Shown: positions 10,598 to 21,293 of the stretch, in pieces
Layout of the letters: every line of letters begins with the position of its first letter
Numbering within the stretch: the first letter of the stretch is position 1
Source of the DNA: Mesocentrotus franciscanus
Lineage: Eukaryota > Echinodermata > Echinoidea > Camarodonta > Strongylocentrotidae
DNA length: 64,000 nucleotides
NCBI GenBank assembly: GCA_037976565.1
Contig: CP137675.1
Coordinates: 11,984,534-12,048,533, forward strand
Direction of reading: 5' to 3'
The notes under the pieces: model-generated
Told to the model about the DNA's origin: nothing
Databases searched by the model: none
The model's input: only the letters and a program-made list of their open reading frames with translations
Program-made: the position numbers and the translations under genes

Positions 10598-10673
10598 GAC
10601 TAACCATATCCACAACTATTTTCTTGACCTATATACTCTTCAAAATGGCAGTGCCTAGGCTATATTGAAAGGG

Positions 10674-11258
10674 GTCACATCGTGTGACCATTCCTATATA
10701 AAATGATATACATATCATAACTTTCTTGGCATTTCTTTCAATGATTTCTCACAAAACAAACTAGTAAAATCACATTGCGTGATTGGTAATGTTGGAAAGG
10801 AGAATGTTTTTTTGTGTGATTCCTGGAAGAGAGAGAAAAGAAACACCAGAAATTCATGCCATACGACTTTTAGTACCAATTGCAATTTGTTGTTTCTTTC
10901 TTCTTTAATAGTGGTAAACAAGTTTCAGTTTCAGGATCAGTTTATTGTTTCCTTATTTCACATGATACAAATATTACAATATAAAACAATACTTTGTAAA
11001 TTATAATCACACGAAATGAAATTAGATACATGTTACAAATTTAGTTATTGATCGAGTTATTTAACAGCTTTTACAAGAAGACGGATATATTTATTTGATA
11101 GTGAAATATGACGAAACCTAATAAAAAGCAAAGCTTGTAAGGAATAGGTTCCGTACAAAATATGATGAAGAAGATCGTCGATAACTTGACATGGCGCGAT
11201 GAGAAAGATATTTATTTAAAAAAAAGGTTAATGCAATATATATATATATCGTAGTGCA
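10674..11258 (+). repeat. Direct duplication, copy B
   Basis: Second copy of 9295-9990, without the 95-bp insertion and with small indels. Both copies keep AAAATCACATTGCGTGATTG and GACATGGCGCGATGAG. Neither contains a credible coding frame. Confidence 0.85.
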
Positions 11259-12780
11259 AGTGCCACGATGTGGAAACAAATCAGTTGAGGTCACTAAAAT
11301 AAGAAATAAGAAGAACGAAATACGATAAAATGCTGAAGCCTTAGCTCCTTATACAGGCTTGTTGTATCTGGATATTATCTGGATTTTTTTCCATATTTGT
11401 ATATCTATCTTCGCGTTGGTTGAATAGATGTTTAGGCAAAAAATGAAGTAATAGCAACTTGCAAAATATGCTGCTTCTAGCTGCTGGTGGGGGCCGGGGA
11501 ACTGTTACCTATAGACGACACTACTGCATGTGTGGGGCCAGGGGTGTCGATTTGTATCCGTGGTTGGGGGGGATGGTAGGTGCCAAAATATTTTCGGCAA
11601 TGGATCAAAGCAACCAAGAGGTAGAAGCGTGTGGCAGGTTGCACCTCCCTTCCAAGTTATTAACTTTTTCAAGTCACCCTCAATATAAAAGATAACATTT
11701 CAGAGAATATAAGAGTGGTAATAAAATTATTAACATGCTAAATGTTAGGCCTGACTCTTGCCTGCAGTGTAGGCCTACCAGACTGATATCATCTATTTTT
11801 TAACGAAATTTAGACATTACAAAAAAAAAATCCAATGGTGAGGGATATCAACTTGTGAAAGTATTATGTTACCAGTGGGCAAATGCATTAATAAGCAACC
11901 AGGAAAGGTTCATGTAGACAGAAAATTCTTTATTTCCTGGTGATAGAAACATACATTTTATGAATATTGATGTCTCCATTATTATTATTATTATTCATCG
12001 TGAAAACCCATTCCAATATTCTGTGTAAGGAGATCTAAAAAACATAGTTCTCATTAGTAAATGAAAAACATATTGCTTTTGGTTCTTCAATTGACTCTCT
12101 TCCTTCTTTAATTAAACCAACTGAATCCTCTCTGCGGTAAACTCAATTCAATGAAACAGAATATCACTGATGCAAAATTTGGTTCTCAAAATGACAGAAA
12201 ATTTCCACTCCTGATCTCATACAAACTGTCTGTTTCTTAAAAACATAATATAAAACTTACGTTCCAACTACCAAACAACAAACTTCCATTATCTCCTTCT
12301 TCACCCAGATATACTTATCATACCAGATACGCTCTAAAATATAAGCTCTAAAATATAAGCATAATATTCCCCTAAGGCCCTGACCAGAGCACTATTTTTT
12401 TTTTAAACTGTAACCAGTCTTAGAAGTGTGCATTATTATTGGAAGGGTGTTATTAACAAAAAGTCCCAAATTTCATTCAATCCTTTTGTTTCTTGTTTTT
12501 CTTTTCACTTTCCTTTTAAGCCCTGTCAATAATGTGGCATTGATTATTTACTCGTTTTTAATTAGTTTTTGAAGAACTCCTAGGTGAAAGAAATCATAAC
12601 AGACTATTCTTGAATATTATTACTTGTTTTAGAACATGTTGGGCCTGTCTCACATTGCCTTCCATCATTCCATGGCAATTTTCCATGTTTCTTTCAGCTT
12701 ATTTCTCACTTCTTTTCCATCCACTCAACTAATTCCTGATCATGCATTAACCTCATACCTACCATCACCCATGCCTAAGC
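11259..12780. other. AT-rich non-coding sequence
   Basis: Contains a G-rich transposon-end fragment near 11538-11580 (CAGGGGTGTCGATTTG), a short (ATT)n at 11973-11995, and otherwise nothing recognisable. Confidence 0.5.
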
Positions 12781-13002
12781 TTTTTAGGGAGGGGGATCCC
12801 GTAAAGTAATTTTGACATTGTAAGAAATAAACATGAGCAATATTTCATTGTAGGTTACTTTAAAGTCAACCTCTTTTTTCATTGCCCATGCATTCACATC
12901 AGTTCCCTGAAGGAAATGCTGGAATATAATATATGTCCCTTTTTCTCTTGTCTTTCTTCCTTTTCCCTTCCCCCTTCCTTTTTTCTTCCCCTTTTCCCTT
13001 TT
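12781..13002. repeat. Pyrimidine-rich tract
   Basis: From about 12925 to 13002 the plus strand is almost pure T/C (TTCCTTTTCCC-type). It directly abuts the CCCAGGTAGCAA terminus. Confidence 0.6.
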
Positions 13003-13418
13003 CCCAGGTAGCAAACCCATATGGGGCCCATATGGGGATGATCTGGGTCACTTGTGCCATCTGGGCTATTAAATGGAACCCATATAATGTATCCCATATG
13101 GGGCCAATTTGTAGTAACCCATATGGGATCTATCTGGGCCAGCCCTTATGGGTTCCAGATGGGAATGAGCTGGGCGTACACATATGGGTAGAATATGAAT
13201 ATGCCCATATGGGTAACACATGGGGAAAATCTGGGTTAACCCACGTGGGATATATCTGGGTTAACCAATATGGGTACCAGATGGGATTAAGCTGGGCATA
13301 CCCATTTTGGCCCAGTTTGGTATGGGTCCCATCTGGGTCCCATCTGTCTTATATGGGTTTACCCATATGGGTCCCATATGCTTATTGGGTGCAGATGCCT
13401 TAGGGCCCCAGATGGCCG
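13003..13418 (+). mobile_element. CCCATATGGG-rich element, left part
   Basis: The left terminus CCCAGGTAGCAA is followed by at least ten degenerate copies of the palindromic word CCCATATGGG and the related CCATCTGGG/CCAGATGGG. The right terminus lies at 17592-17650. The open frames here (one of 156 codons, rich in HMG and IWV repeats) are translations of the palindromic words. The element is interrupted at 13418 by a hAT-type insertion. No superfamily assignment. Confidence 0.75.
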
Positions 13419-13424
13419 CAGGCG

Positions 13425-13830
13425 CAGATCCAGGGGGGAGGCCGAGCGGGCCTTGGCCAGCAAAAAAAAAAAAAAAAAAAAAAGAGAAAGAGAGAGAGAA
13501 GGAAAAGAAGGGAAAGAAGGGAAAGAAGGAAGAAGAAAAGAAAAGGGGAAAAAGAAGGACATCGGGGGAGGGACCGAAAGGACCTTGCCTCCCAGGCTGT
13601 TGCCTCTCCCTCCCCGCCCCCCCGCCCCCCCAGCAAAAAAAAATAAGAGAGAAGGAAGGAAAGGGAAAGAAAAAAGGAAAAGAGGAGATAAAGGGAAGGA
13701 AAAAAAAAGAGGAAGAAGAAAATAAAAAGAAGGGGGATATCAGCTGCAATGTTTCGCCAACAAGTTGTGGATCGGGGGGAGGGGGAGCCTAAAGGCCCTT
13801 GCCCCACAGCAAACCTAAAAGAGAGAGAAG
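13425..13830 (+). repeat. Triplicated G-rich unit with purine tracts
   Basis: Three related blocks at about 13427, 13558 and 13768 read GGGGGAGG, a few variable bases, GGCCTTG/GGACCTTGCC, then CCCAGCAAA. Between them are long A/G-only tracts (13460-13555, 13635-13735). The 115-162-codon frames rich in Lys/Arg/Glu or Phe/Ser are artefacts of these tracts. Confidence 0.75.
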
Positions 13831-13857
13831 GAAAAGCGAAACTTGCTGAAATGACAC

Positions 13858-14322
13858 AATTTTCCGATTTTTTTCCTCACTTTTTTAGTAAATTATATTT
13901 TTTTATGCGTTTGTTGGAAAATAACAAATTCCTAAATTTACAATCGGGCAAGAAATTTCCAAGGTTTTTCCTCACTTTTTAGTAAATTATACTCTTTTAT
14001 GCGTTTGTTGGAAAATAACAAATTCCTAAATTTACAGTCAGGCAAGAAATTTCCGAGTTTTTTCCTCACTTTTTAGTAAATTATACTCTTTTATGCGTTT
14101 GTTGGAAAATAACAAATTCCTAAATTTACAATCGGGCAAGAAATTTCCAAGGTTTTTCCTCACTTTTTAGTAAATTATACTCTTTTATGCGTTTGTTGGA
14201 AAATAACAAATTCCTAAATTTACAGTCAAGCAAGAAATTTCCGAGTTTTTTCCTCACTTTTTAGTAAATTATACTTTTTTTGCGTTTGTTGTAAAATAAC
14301 AAATACAGTCAGGCAAGAAATA
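13858..14322 (+). repeat. 94-bp tandem array with alternating variants
   Basis: The word GCGTTTGTTG recurs at 13907, 14001, 14095, 14189 and 14282, spacing 94, 94, 94 and 93. Monomers alternate between CAATCGGGCAAG...CCAAGG and CAGTCAGGCAAG...CCGAG types, so the array grew as 188-bp dimers. Confidence 0.9.
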
Positions 14323-14399
14323 TGCTTACTTAGAGGCCTACATGTCAGGGCCCGCGGAACTGCGGGGCTCGAAAGTATATCAAAGAAAAATAGAAAGAA

Positions 14400-14567
14400 A
14401 GAATATTGACCTGCCAGTGTCGGGATTAAATGCCTATAACCCCTGAGCTTCCGGGGGCTCTGCCCCCTTGATTCCACCTAGGGGTCTAAAGCGGGCCCCT
14501 GGATGCTCATCTGACCGTAATTAAACGCCTAAAACCCCTGAGCTTCCGGGGGCTCTGCCCCCTGGAC
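14400..14567 (+). repeat. GAGCTTCCGGGGGC satellite, left part
   Basis: First two monomers of the satellite (GAGCTTCC at 14445 and 14540), separated from the rest by the nested hAT insertion. The last 8 bases, CCCTGGAC, are the target-site copy. Confidence 0.88.
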
Positions 14568-14691
14568 CAGGGGCGTAGACAACGGGGGGGATGAGGGGGA
14601 TGCATCCCCCCACCTCACAAGGTGGGGGGGATGGCATGTACAATCATCCCCCAGCTTTTGGGGAATGATATTTGCTTACTTAATAAGTCAT

Positions 14692-14704
14692 AATGATGAT
14701 AATA

Positions 14705-14739
<35 letters not shown>

Positions 14740-14740
14740 T
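14692..14740. repeat. (AAT)n microsatellite
   Basis: An ATGATGAT start passes into about 13 AAT units. Confidence 0.95.
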
Positions 14741-15283
14741 GAAATACATGTGTGGTCTGGCCCACTCGTGTTATAGGCATTATACATTGTGTGCAAAATG
14801 CATCAGCGCAATCTAAAACAGAATAGAAAATTAATGTGATACAACAGTATACATAATAATTCGTGACAGAGAGTACCATACTACTATCTTTATAACAAGT
14901 ATTATTCAAACAAACATATATAATTATGTATAATCATGAATTGTTCAACTTCATGCTCCCACTATATGACTATTGTTACACTAATACTGATATCAGGACT
15001 GACTGGTATACATTAGTTTGTTGTTAAGCTTGCAGCAGCTACATCTTTTCTGTATTGTTAACTATTTATTTATTTTTGTTTTATTTAAGATGCACTTTGT
15101 TTTGTATTCATTTAAAGTATGTTGATTGATGCATGAAGACATAAGTTTGAAATGTTTAAAGAAGTTTGTTTCATGTAAAGCGCAGTGTGAATTTACCCTG
15201 TCTTGAAATGCGAGATAAAAGGAACCTATTAGTATTAGCATTATTATTTGTATTAGTATTATTTTTTTATTTGTATTATTATG

Positions 15284-15285
15284 AA

Positions 15286-15363
<78 letters not shown>

Positions 15364-15372
15364 TACTATTAT
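15284..15372. repeat. (ATT)n microsatellite
   Basis: About 25 near-perfect ATT units ending in ACTATTACTATT. It produces a poly-Tyr frame that is not a gene. Confidence 0.95.
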
Positions 15373-15915
15373 AAGACTGAGATCAAATAGAAGTAAATAA
15401 TGCCCTAATTTGAAACGATGCAATGCCGTTATGGTTCCGATTTCTTCACAAACTTACAAAGCAGTATTGTTACTCCATGGATCATAGTGATACTGTTTAT
15501 GTTTTTGTATCTGTATGTTAATGAGCCGCCAGCCAATATCCATCTATGGATACTATGCCTGTTTCTTTGAGGTAAAAAAGCATAGTATGTACGTATTCAT
15601 TATGCTTTATAATGAACAGACATATTGTTCAAAGTTTAATCGTTATTTGTTTGTTGTTTATGTGTTCTATTCACAAATGGCCACAGAGGCTGTTTTCATT
15701 CATAACCACATACCCCTATCAAGACAACAAAGACTATACCTGCGTGTACCGGTTGACATTGGTTTTTTTTTCTGAAGAGGTGTAACAGCAAAATTCACAG
15801 AGATAAATAAACACGTAGTGTGGTTCAACATGCAATACTATGTGTCAGTCCATTCTGTATTCGTATGCCACGGTGTGTAGATAATGTCGATGTATGTCTG
15901 TCCATTCAAGGCGTA

Positions 15916-15917
<2 letters not shown>

Positions 15918-15954
<37 letters not shown>

Positions 15955-15988
15955 TATGTGTGTGTGTGCGTGCACGCTTGTGTGTGTT
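15918..15988. repeat. (TG)n microsatellite
   Basis: A TG run interrupted by GAGTATG and CGTGCACGC. Confidence 0.95.
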
Positions 15989-16083
15989 ATTTTACCTCAT
16001 TAAGTATGCATCAGATTGCACGATTTCAAGTTCAAAATTGCAAAAGCTCCCTACCGTGGGAGGGGACACCCCCACACCCTCCT

Positions 16084-16135
16084 CCGCTCGGTCGCTTCGC
16101 TCCCTCGCTCGGGCGCTTCGCGCCCTCACTAGCGT
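16084..16135. repeat. GCTTCGC/CCTCGCTCGG short repeats
   Basis: An alternation of GCTCGGTCGCTTCGC and CCTCGCTCGGGCGCTTCGC near the right end of the nested element. The words are self-complementary in part and may form hairpins. Confidence 0.75.
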
Positions 16136-16184
16136 TGGCAGCCCAGTCATCCCCCCCAGGTGTACGAACCTGTCTACGCCACTG

Positions 16185-17360
16185 CCCTGGACCCAACCAA
16201 GGGCCCCAAGGCGGGCCCCTGGATACTCACCTGACCGTAATTTAATGCCTAAAACCCTTGAGCTTCCGGGGGCCTCGCCCCCTGGACCCCTCGCCAATTA
16301 GTGACCTGCGAGTGTCACAAATAAGGTATAAAAATATGTTCATCTGACCGTAATTAAATGCCTAAAACCCCCGAGCTTCCGGGGGCTCCGCCCCCTCGAC
16401 CCCACCAGGGGCCCTAAGGCGGCCCCTGAATACTCACCTGACCGTAATTTAATGCCTAAAACCCTTGAGCTTCCGGAGGCCTCGCCCCCTGGACCCCACA
16501 CCAATTATTGTCCTGCCAGTGTCACAAAAAAGGTATCAAAATATGTTCATCTGACAGTAATTAAACGCCTAAAACCCCTGAGCTTCTGGGCCTCCGCCCC
16601 CTGGACCCGACGCCAAATAGTGTCCTGCTTCTGTCAATAAGGTATCACAAAATGCTCAACTTAACATAATTAAACGCATAAAACCCCTGTGCTTCCGGGG
16701 GCTCTGCCCCCTGGACCCAACCAAGGGCCCCAAGGCGGGCCCCTGGATACTCACCTGACTGTAATTTAATGCCTAAAACCCTTGAGCTTCCGAGGGCTTC
16801 GCCCCCTGGACCCCTCGCCAATTAGTGATCTACGAGTGTCACAAATAAGGTATCAAAATATGTTCATCTGACCGTAATTAAATGCCTAAAACCCTGAGCT
16901 TCCGGGGCTCTGCCCTCGACTCCACCAGGGGCCCTGAGGCGGCCCTGAATACTTAACTGACCGTTATAAAATGCCTAAAACCCTGAGCTTCTGGGGCCCC
17001 CCCTGGACACCACGCCAATTAGTGACCTGCGAGTGTCACAAATAAGGTATCTAGATATGCTCATCTGACCGTAATTAAGTGTCTAAAACCCCTATGCTTC
17101 TGGGGGTCCGCCCCCTCGACCCCACCAGGGAGTCTAAGGTACGCCCCTGAATGCTTATCTGACCGTTATAAAATGCCTTAAATCCCTGAGTTTCAGGGGG
17201 CTCAGCCCCCTGGACCCCACGCCAATGAGTGACCTGCCAGTGCCAAGAATAAGGTATCAAAATATGCTCATCCGGCCGTAATTAAATGCCCATATCCCCT
17301 GAGCTTCCAGGGCCTCCGCCTTTTGATCCCCGCCGGCGCTTTGCCCCTAGACCCCACGCC
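16185..17360 (+). repeat. GAGCTTCCGGGGGC satellite, right part
   Basis: GAGCTTCC-type words occur at 16260, 16373, 16467, 16580, 16689, 16783, 16895, 16984, 17093, 17188 and 17300. Spacings alternate between about 94 and about 112 bp, so the true unit is a dimer of about 207 bp. Each monomer carries a GGGGGC...GCCCCC hairpin, and every second one carries a TAATTTAATGCC or ATTAAATGCC lead. Divergence rises toward 17360. Confidence 0.9.
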
Positions 17361-17591
17361 AATTTGCGCTACGCTCTACTTGATCACAAATACTTTATCG
17401 TCCCCCACCCACTTTGAAAAACGTCCAGTGGGGCCTAGAAGTAAGAGTGGGGAGATGCAGATTTTTTTGTCTGCCCCCCCCAAAAAAAAAACCGTTTTTG
17501 CATACATACATATATACCAATATTTGGCTCGCATAATTTCAAATTTGGGCCTCCCCCCCTAAGAAATCCTGGATCCGCGCCTGGATGGCCG

Positions 17592-17650
17592 GGCCCATGT
17601 TTCAGAGAATATGGGACCCATGTGGGTCCCACATGGGCTTGCTACCTGGG
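17592..17650 (+). mobile_element. CCCATATGGG-rich element, right end
   Basis: GGGACCCATGTGGGTCCCACATGG-type words end in TTGCTACCTGGG, the inverted partner of CCCAGGTAGCAA at 13003. With the hAT insertion and its duplicated 8 bp removed, this element would be about 475 bp long. Confidence 0.8.
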
Positions 17651-18044
17651 TTATTATCCTCTCTGTCTCTCATTATCTCTCTCTCCCACTCTCTACTTCT
17701 TTTTTCGCACTTTTGCGCTTCACGCTTAACATTTAGCTCGTTGCTTTTTAACGCTGCGGCTTTGCATTTGGCGCACTGCATTTCTATGATGTTGTTGATT
17801 GAATAAATTGAATAAATTCATCAATTCCTGATGAAGCGGTATGAGCGAGAATTCAATTTATTCTTGTCTCATATACGGTTGTCTCATTTACTTCGTTTTC
17901 TATTTATATATGTACGTATTATGAAAATGAGATAGCAAAATGTGTATAATGATGGTCATCTTGCGAGTAATAACCATTAACTACTCTCATCGGGCTCTCA
18001 TCATTAATTTTTCTCTTCATTTTTTTGTTTTTGATGGTGAATTA
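17651..18044. other. Non-coding sequence
   Basis: TCTC-rich at its start. The word GAATAAATT is duplicated at 17801-17818. Nothing else is recognised. Confidence 0.5.
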
Positions 18045-18125
18045 TTGGGGGGATGATTGTACAGGCCACCCCCACCTGAAATGTTGGGGGATATATCCCC
18101 ATCCCCCGTGATCGACACCCATGTG
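18045..18125 (-). mobile_element. Fragment of GGGTGTCGATC transposon family
   Basis: Read on the minus strand it begins GGGTGTCGATCACGGGGG, followed by ATCCCCC and TTTCAGGTGGGGG blocks and GTACAATCATCCCCC. This is the same order as the left end of the nested element at 14568 and similar to the fragment at 3404. Confidence 0.65.
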
Positions 18126-18980
18126 TGGGGCTCACATCAAGTTTGTATCGCGCGCGCTGTCTAATGAATATGCATAAATATCGTGACATATCATTTGACT
18201 CGGCAACACCCCCGACCTCTATAGTTCCGCTCATCGTATATGCTATCCGTAGAGACTGACCTACCAAAACGAAGCTTAGGGAGTTGACACCCCCACCGAG
18301 CATGATCAATTTTTAATTTTCCTCACAATATTTTTTTGTTGTTATTGTTGTTTTGCCAGATGATTAAACATTTGAAACCCCCGTTATGGTATTGTTTTTT
18401 TTTTCCCCACAAATAATTGAGATCATAAATATAAACGGTTGAACAATATGGATCATAGCTTGCACATTAGTGAAAGAGGTTCTACCGTCTAAGAGTAAAT
18501 TGGTCTATTATAAATGGCAATCTATTATCGCCATGGTTATTGTAAAGTTTCGTATAAGCCCACCTATCGTTTTTGTCTATATCATAAAAGAATCATAAAC
18601 GAATTAAAGAACTATAGCATAACAAAATTAATGATCAGCAAACTTCTTTCACTTTTGTTTAAGTCATATCATTGCAATAAGATTTAGCTTTAGTGTGTGG
18701 GGTTTGGGTTGATTATCAACATGTAATGGAGCTCTGCATTGCATACATACAGCAGTATCAAATGAGCAGATTTGCACATCCAGGAAGCTTGCAAGCTTGA
18801 GTGTTTTTCTCACGGTGACGTGCAAACAAGTATCCAGAGAGATTCGAGGGTAAAGGAGAAGTAGTGAGCACTGCCACTTGAAGTGATGTCTGCAGCCCCG
18901 ACATGCATCCCAATTAAAGCGCGGTATACGTGAGTTCCCGCCTTTGAAGGTGCATTCATTTCAAGCTAAGGGCCCGGTTC

Positions 18981-18982
<2 letters not shown>
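18126..18982. other. Non-coding sequence
   Basis: No repeat or coding signature found, apart from CGCGCGCG-like words near 18150. Confidence 0.5.
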
Positions 18983-19048
<66 letters not shown>

Positions 19049-19060
19049 AGGGAGAGAGAT
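18983..19060. repeat. (GA)n microsatellite
   Basis: A pure GA run of about 52 bp passing into GGAGGGAG units. Confidence 0.95.
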
Positions 19061-20440
19061 GCTTTGGCGACAATATTGCTCATATGATATTTCAACTCTG
19101 AACCAAACACTAGGTACTACATGTATATTCCTAACCATGAACCTTACCGTAAACCTAACCTAAAACCCACTTCTAACCCTATATTCACATATAGTTGCAA
19201 CGCTTGCACTATATATCTCTGAAAAGGGGTAAAACCCATAGCAAAAAAATTATATGACCATGTTATTTTAGGTTAATAAACCTTTGGCACCGATTTTTTA
19301 AAGCTATATACCTCAGTCACATCGCCAAACCGACATCAATCTGACCGAGTCCTGTCTATTCTATGTATACTGTAATTTCTTGCTCGGTCTCTTGTCGGTC
19401 TGGCGTCGGCCTCGTTGGTGTGACTGGGGTATCAATCAGTATGTGACCGGCCCTTAATTAAGAAACAAACTTGAATTGGAATTCGAAGAGACATTGGATA
19501 GTATCTGACTGTGATGCATTCCACGACAGAGAGTGTCGTTTCATTCAGAGAGGTAATGAACTCTGCATCTCTTTCCCGAGGCTGGTTGCCATGACAACAA
19601 GGAGACTGAAACTTCATCTCAGAGCAGTTTGTAGTGTGATGACAACAATTAAGAAAACGGGAGATCAAGTGGACTGCAGCTGGTAGGGTGTAGAGTGGAA
19701 TTCGCACGCTTTTCTTTGAAGTTCCCTGGAACACTGAGAGATTAAACTCGGCACCACTCTTTTGATTAACAATCCTAAGATCTTTTCGAAAACCACTCTA
19801 ATGTAATGCAATAGGCCCTACTTATAGTTCCTTACGTCAGACGTATAATATGGCCTGACACTGTAAACAACACATTAACATTTAGTCAGCCATAAGAAAA
19901 GTTGTGCCTTTCTATATTATAGATGAAGTTTTAAAAGTAGATGATTCCGTGTGTACATAATAATGATTGCGTCATCAAGGCATTGTGTGCTTTCGGGTCT
20001 ATAATCATGCATGGTTGAAATAAATTAGTGGAGTAATCATACTGGAATACTATATTCAATTATATTCAACTATCAAATGTCGAACCCAGAGCCATCTATA
20101 CACAGAGTTTCGCCAACTTGGTTTCACTGGGTCACAACATTGCGTATATTCTTTTGTTTTGTGCTTGCCCAACAAAGCAGAAGTCGCCATATTGTGTCCA
20201 ACTCGAACCGGGTTGGCCAAACTCTCCTAATCAATGGGTCTGGTCGAACCTATTCCACCCCCTTAGTTGCAAGCCTAATCTATGTAGAAGTACATTCAAT
20301 TGAATTCAAGCTATCCTGGCAATGGGAAGTGAGTTCAAATGTACACATTTTTTGTTATTTTTATTTATATTTTTGATATGAGCCTATAGTTTACGTAGTG
20401 TCACTGTTGTTGTTCATTCGTTCATAAGACGTGTGAGTGT
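19061..20440. other. Non-coding sequence, possible 99-codon frame
   Basis: The frame at 20077-20376 (plus) begins ATG TCG AAC and contains a hydrophobic stretch but no family motif, and I do not call it. CCTAACC-like words at 19157-19185 are too irregular to be telomeric. Confidence 0.45.
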
Positions 20441-20560
20441 AACTGGGTTTACCCGACGTTCATCAGTCAGATATGATTGTTTACATCTGGGGACCGAAAA
20501 ACGCTACTCAGTTTTCGAACCAAAGTCCGTCAGATTCTAGGCGAAGACAGAGAAGAGAGT
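20441..20560. repeat. Dispersed repeat shared with 9344-9436
   Basis: CAGTCAGATATGATTGTTTAC followed by ATCTGGGGAC matches the reverse complement of GTCCCCAGGCGTAAATAATC...ATCTGATTG in the extra block of duplication copy A. The common core is about 40 bp. Confidence 0.5.
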
Positions 20561-21179
20561 GACCACTAGACCAAATCACATCTGTAGTGACCCTTAAATA
20601 CAGCCATTAGTTGTGAATGAAGAAAAGGGATTAGCATAATAGCTGAATTTAGATCTGTTGGTTAAAAATGCAGAGTACAACAATTCCCCTAAAATCAAAA
20701 GTTACCTAAGAAATATAAGGTTCTCAATCACTGGACCTTAGCGAAGAATTAGAACTATTACCAGAGATTATAGACAAATAAATGCTTTCGTCGTGATTAC
20801 AAACATTGGTTTTTATTTGTAAGTAAATTATTCTTGCGTTAAAGGAGAGAAGCCATTAAACCATTATACTCCATATCTATTTTAGTATAATAATCAGATT
20901 AGATGAAATAGAGTGCCGACAGGACTAATCTAGTGTATGAAAATTGCTCCTTGTGTTTGGGATTTACATTATACAAACAGTCTCGACTTTTCTTTTTTTC
21001 ACTAGTAAAAAAAAATGTCTGATCACTGAAATACATGCCACGTAATACATGTATAGTTGCACACATTCATACACTGAGTCACTGACCATTGATTTTCGAA
21101 TACGATGGATGGAATGAATCGTTCGGGTTCATCATTTTGATTGTGAATTTGACTGAGTTCTTAAACTGTATTACAGTCA
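20561..21179. other. Non-coding sequence
   Basis: AT-rich with no recognised element. Confidence 0.5.
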
Positions 21180-21293
21180 CGTAGCCAGACTTGTATAGAA
21201 CAAGGGGTGGGGTGGGGATTAACCCAAGTTCCGTGGATAACTTTTTTTTAAATAGAGGGGCATGGCCTCTTATGCCCCCTGTCTACGCCTATG
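21180..21293. mobile_element. Possible small CGTAGCCAG/CTGTCTACGCC element
   Basis: CACGTAGCCAGA on the left and TCTACGCCTATG on the right are weakly inverted around G-rich and GGCATGGCCTCTTATGCC words. The flanking octamers ATTACAGT and ATACAATT are only partly alike. Probably a decayed member of the hAT-type crowd. Confidence 0.35.

Larger units (their letters stand above)
14568..16184 (+). mobile_element. Nested hAT-type element (1617 bp)
   Basis: The left end CAGGGGCGTAGACA and right end TGTCTACGCCACTG are inverted, and CCCTGGAC flanks both sides exactly (14560-14567 and 16185-16192). When the insertion is removed the host satellite spacing returns to a regular 95 bp. The interior has C/G-rich subterminal blocks (14580-14655, 16140-16160), microsatellites, and a frame at 15515-15775 with no recognisable domain. 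No transposase is seen, so it is non-autonomous. Confidence 0.92.
13419..17583 (+). mobile_element. 4165-bp hAT-type element filled with arrays
   Basis: The ends CAGGCGCAGATCCAGG and CCTGGATCCGCGCCTG are inverted. GATGGCCG occurs immediately outside both ends (13411-13418 and 17584-17591), an exact 8-bp target duplication. There is no transposase inside. The interior is built of three array types (13425-13830, 13858-14322, 14400-17360) plus a nested element (14568-16184). Its own length without the nested insertion and its extra duplication is 2540 bp. Confidence 0.9.

Noticed and set aside
12933..13807. Several 115-162-codon frames around 13 kb
   Set aside because: They run through palindromic CCCATATGGG words and A/G tracts of transposons, with no domain and with overlaps on both strands.
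19140..19190. CCTAACC-like words that could be an interstitial telomere repeat
   Set aside because: The spacing is irregular and only one near-canonical CTAACCCTA is present.
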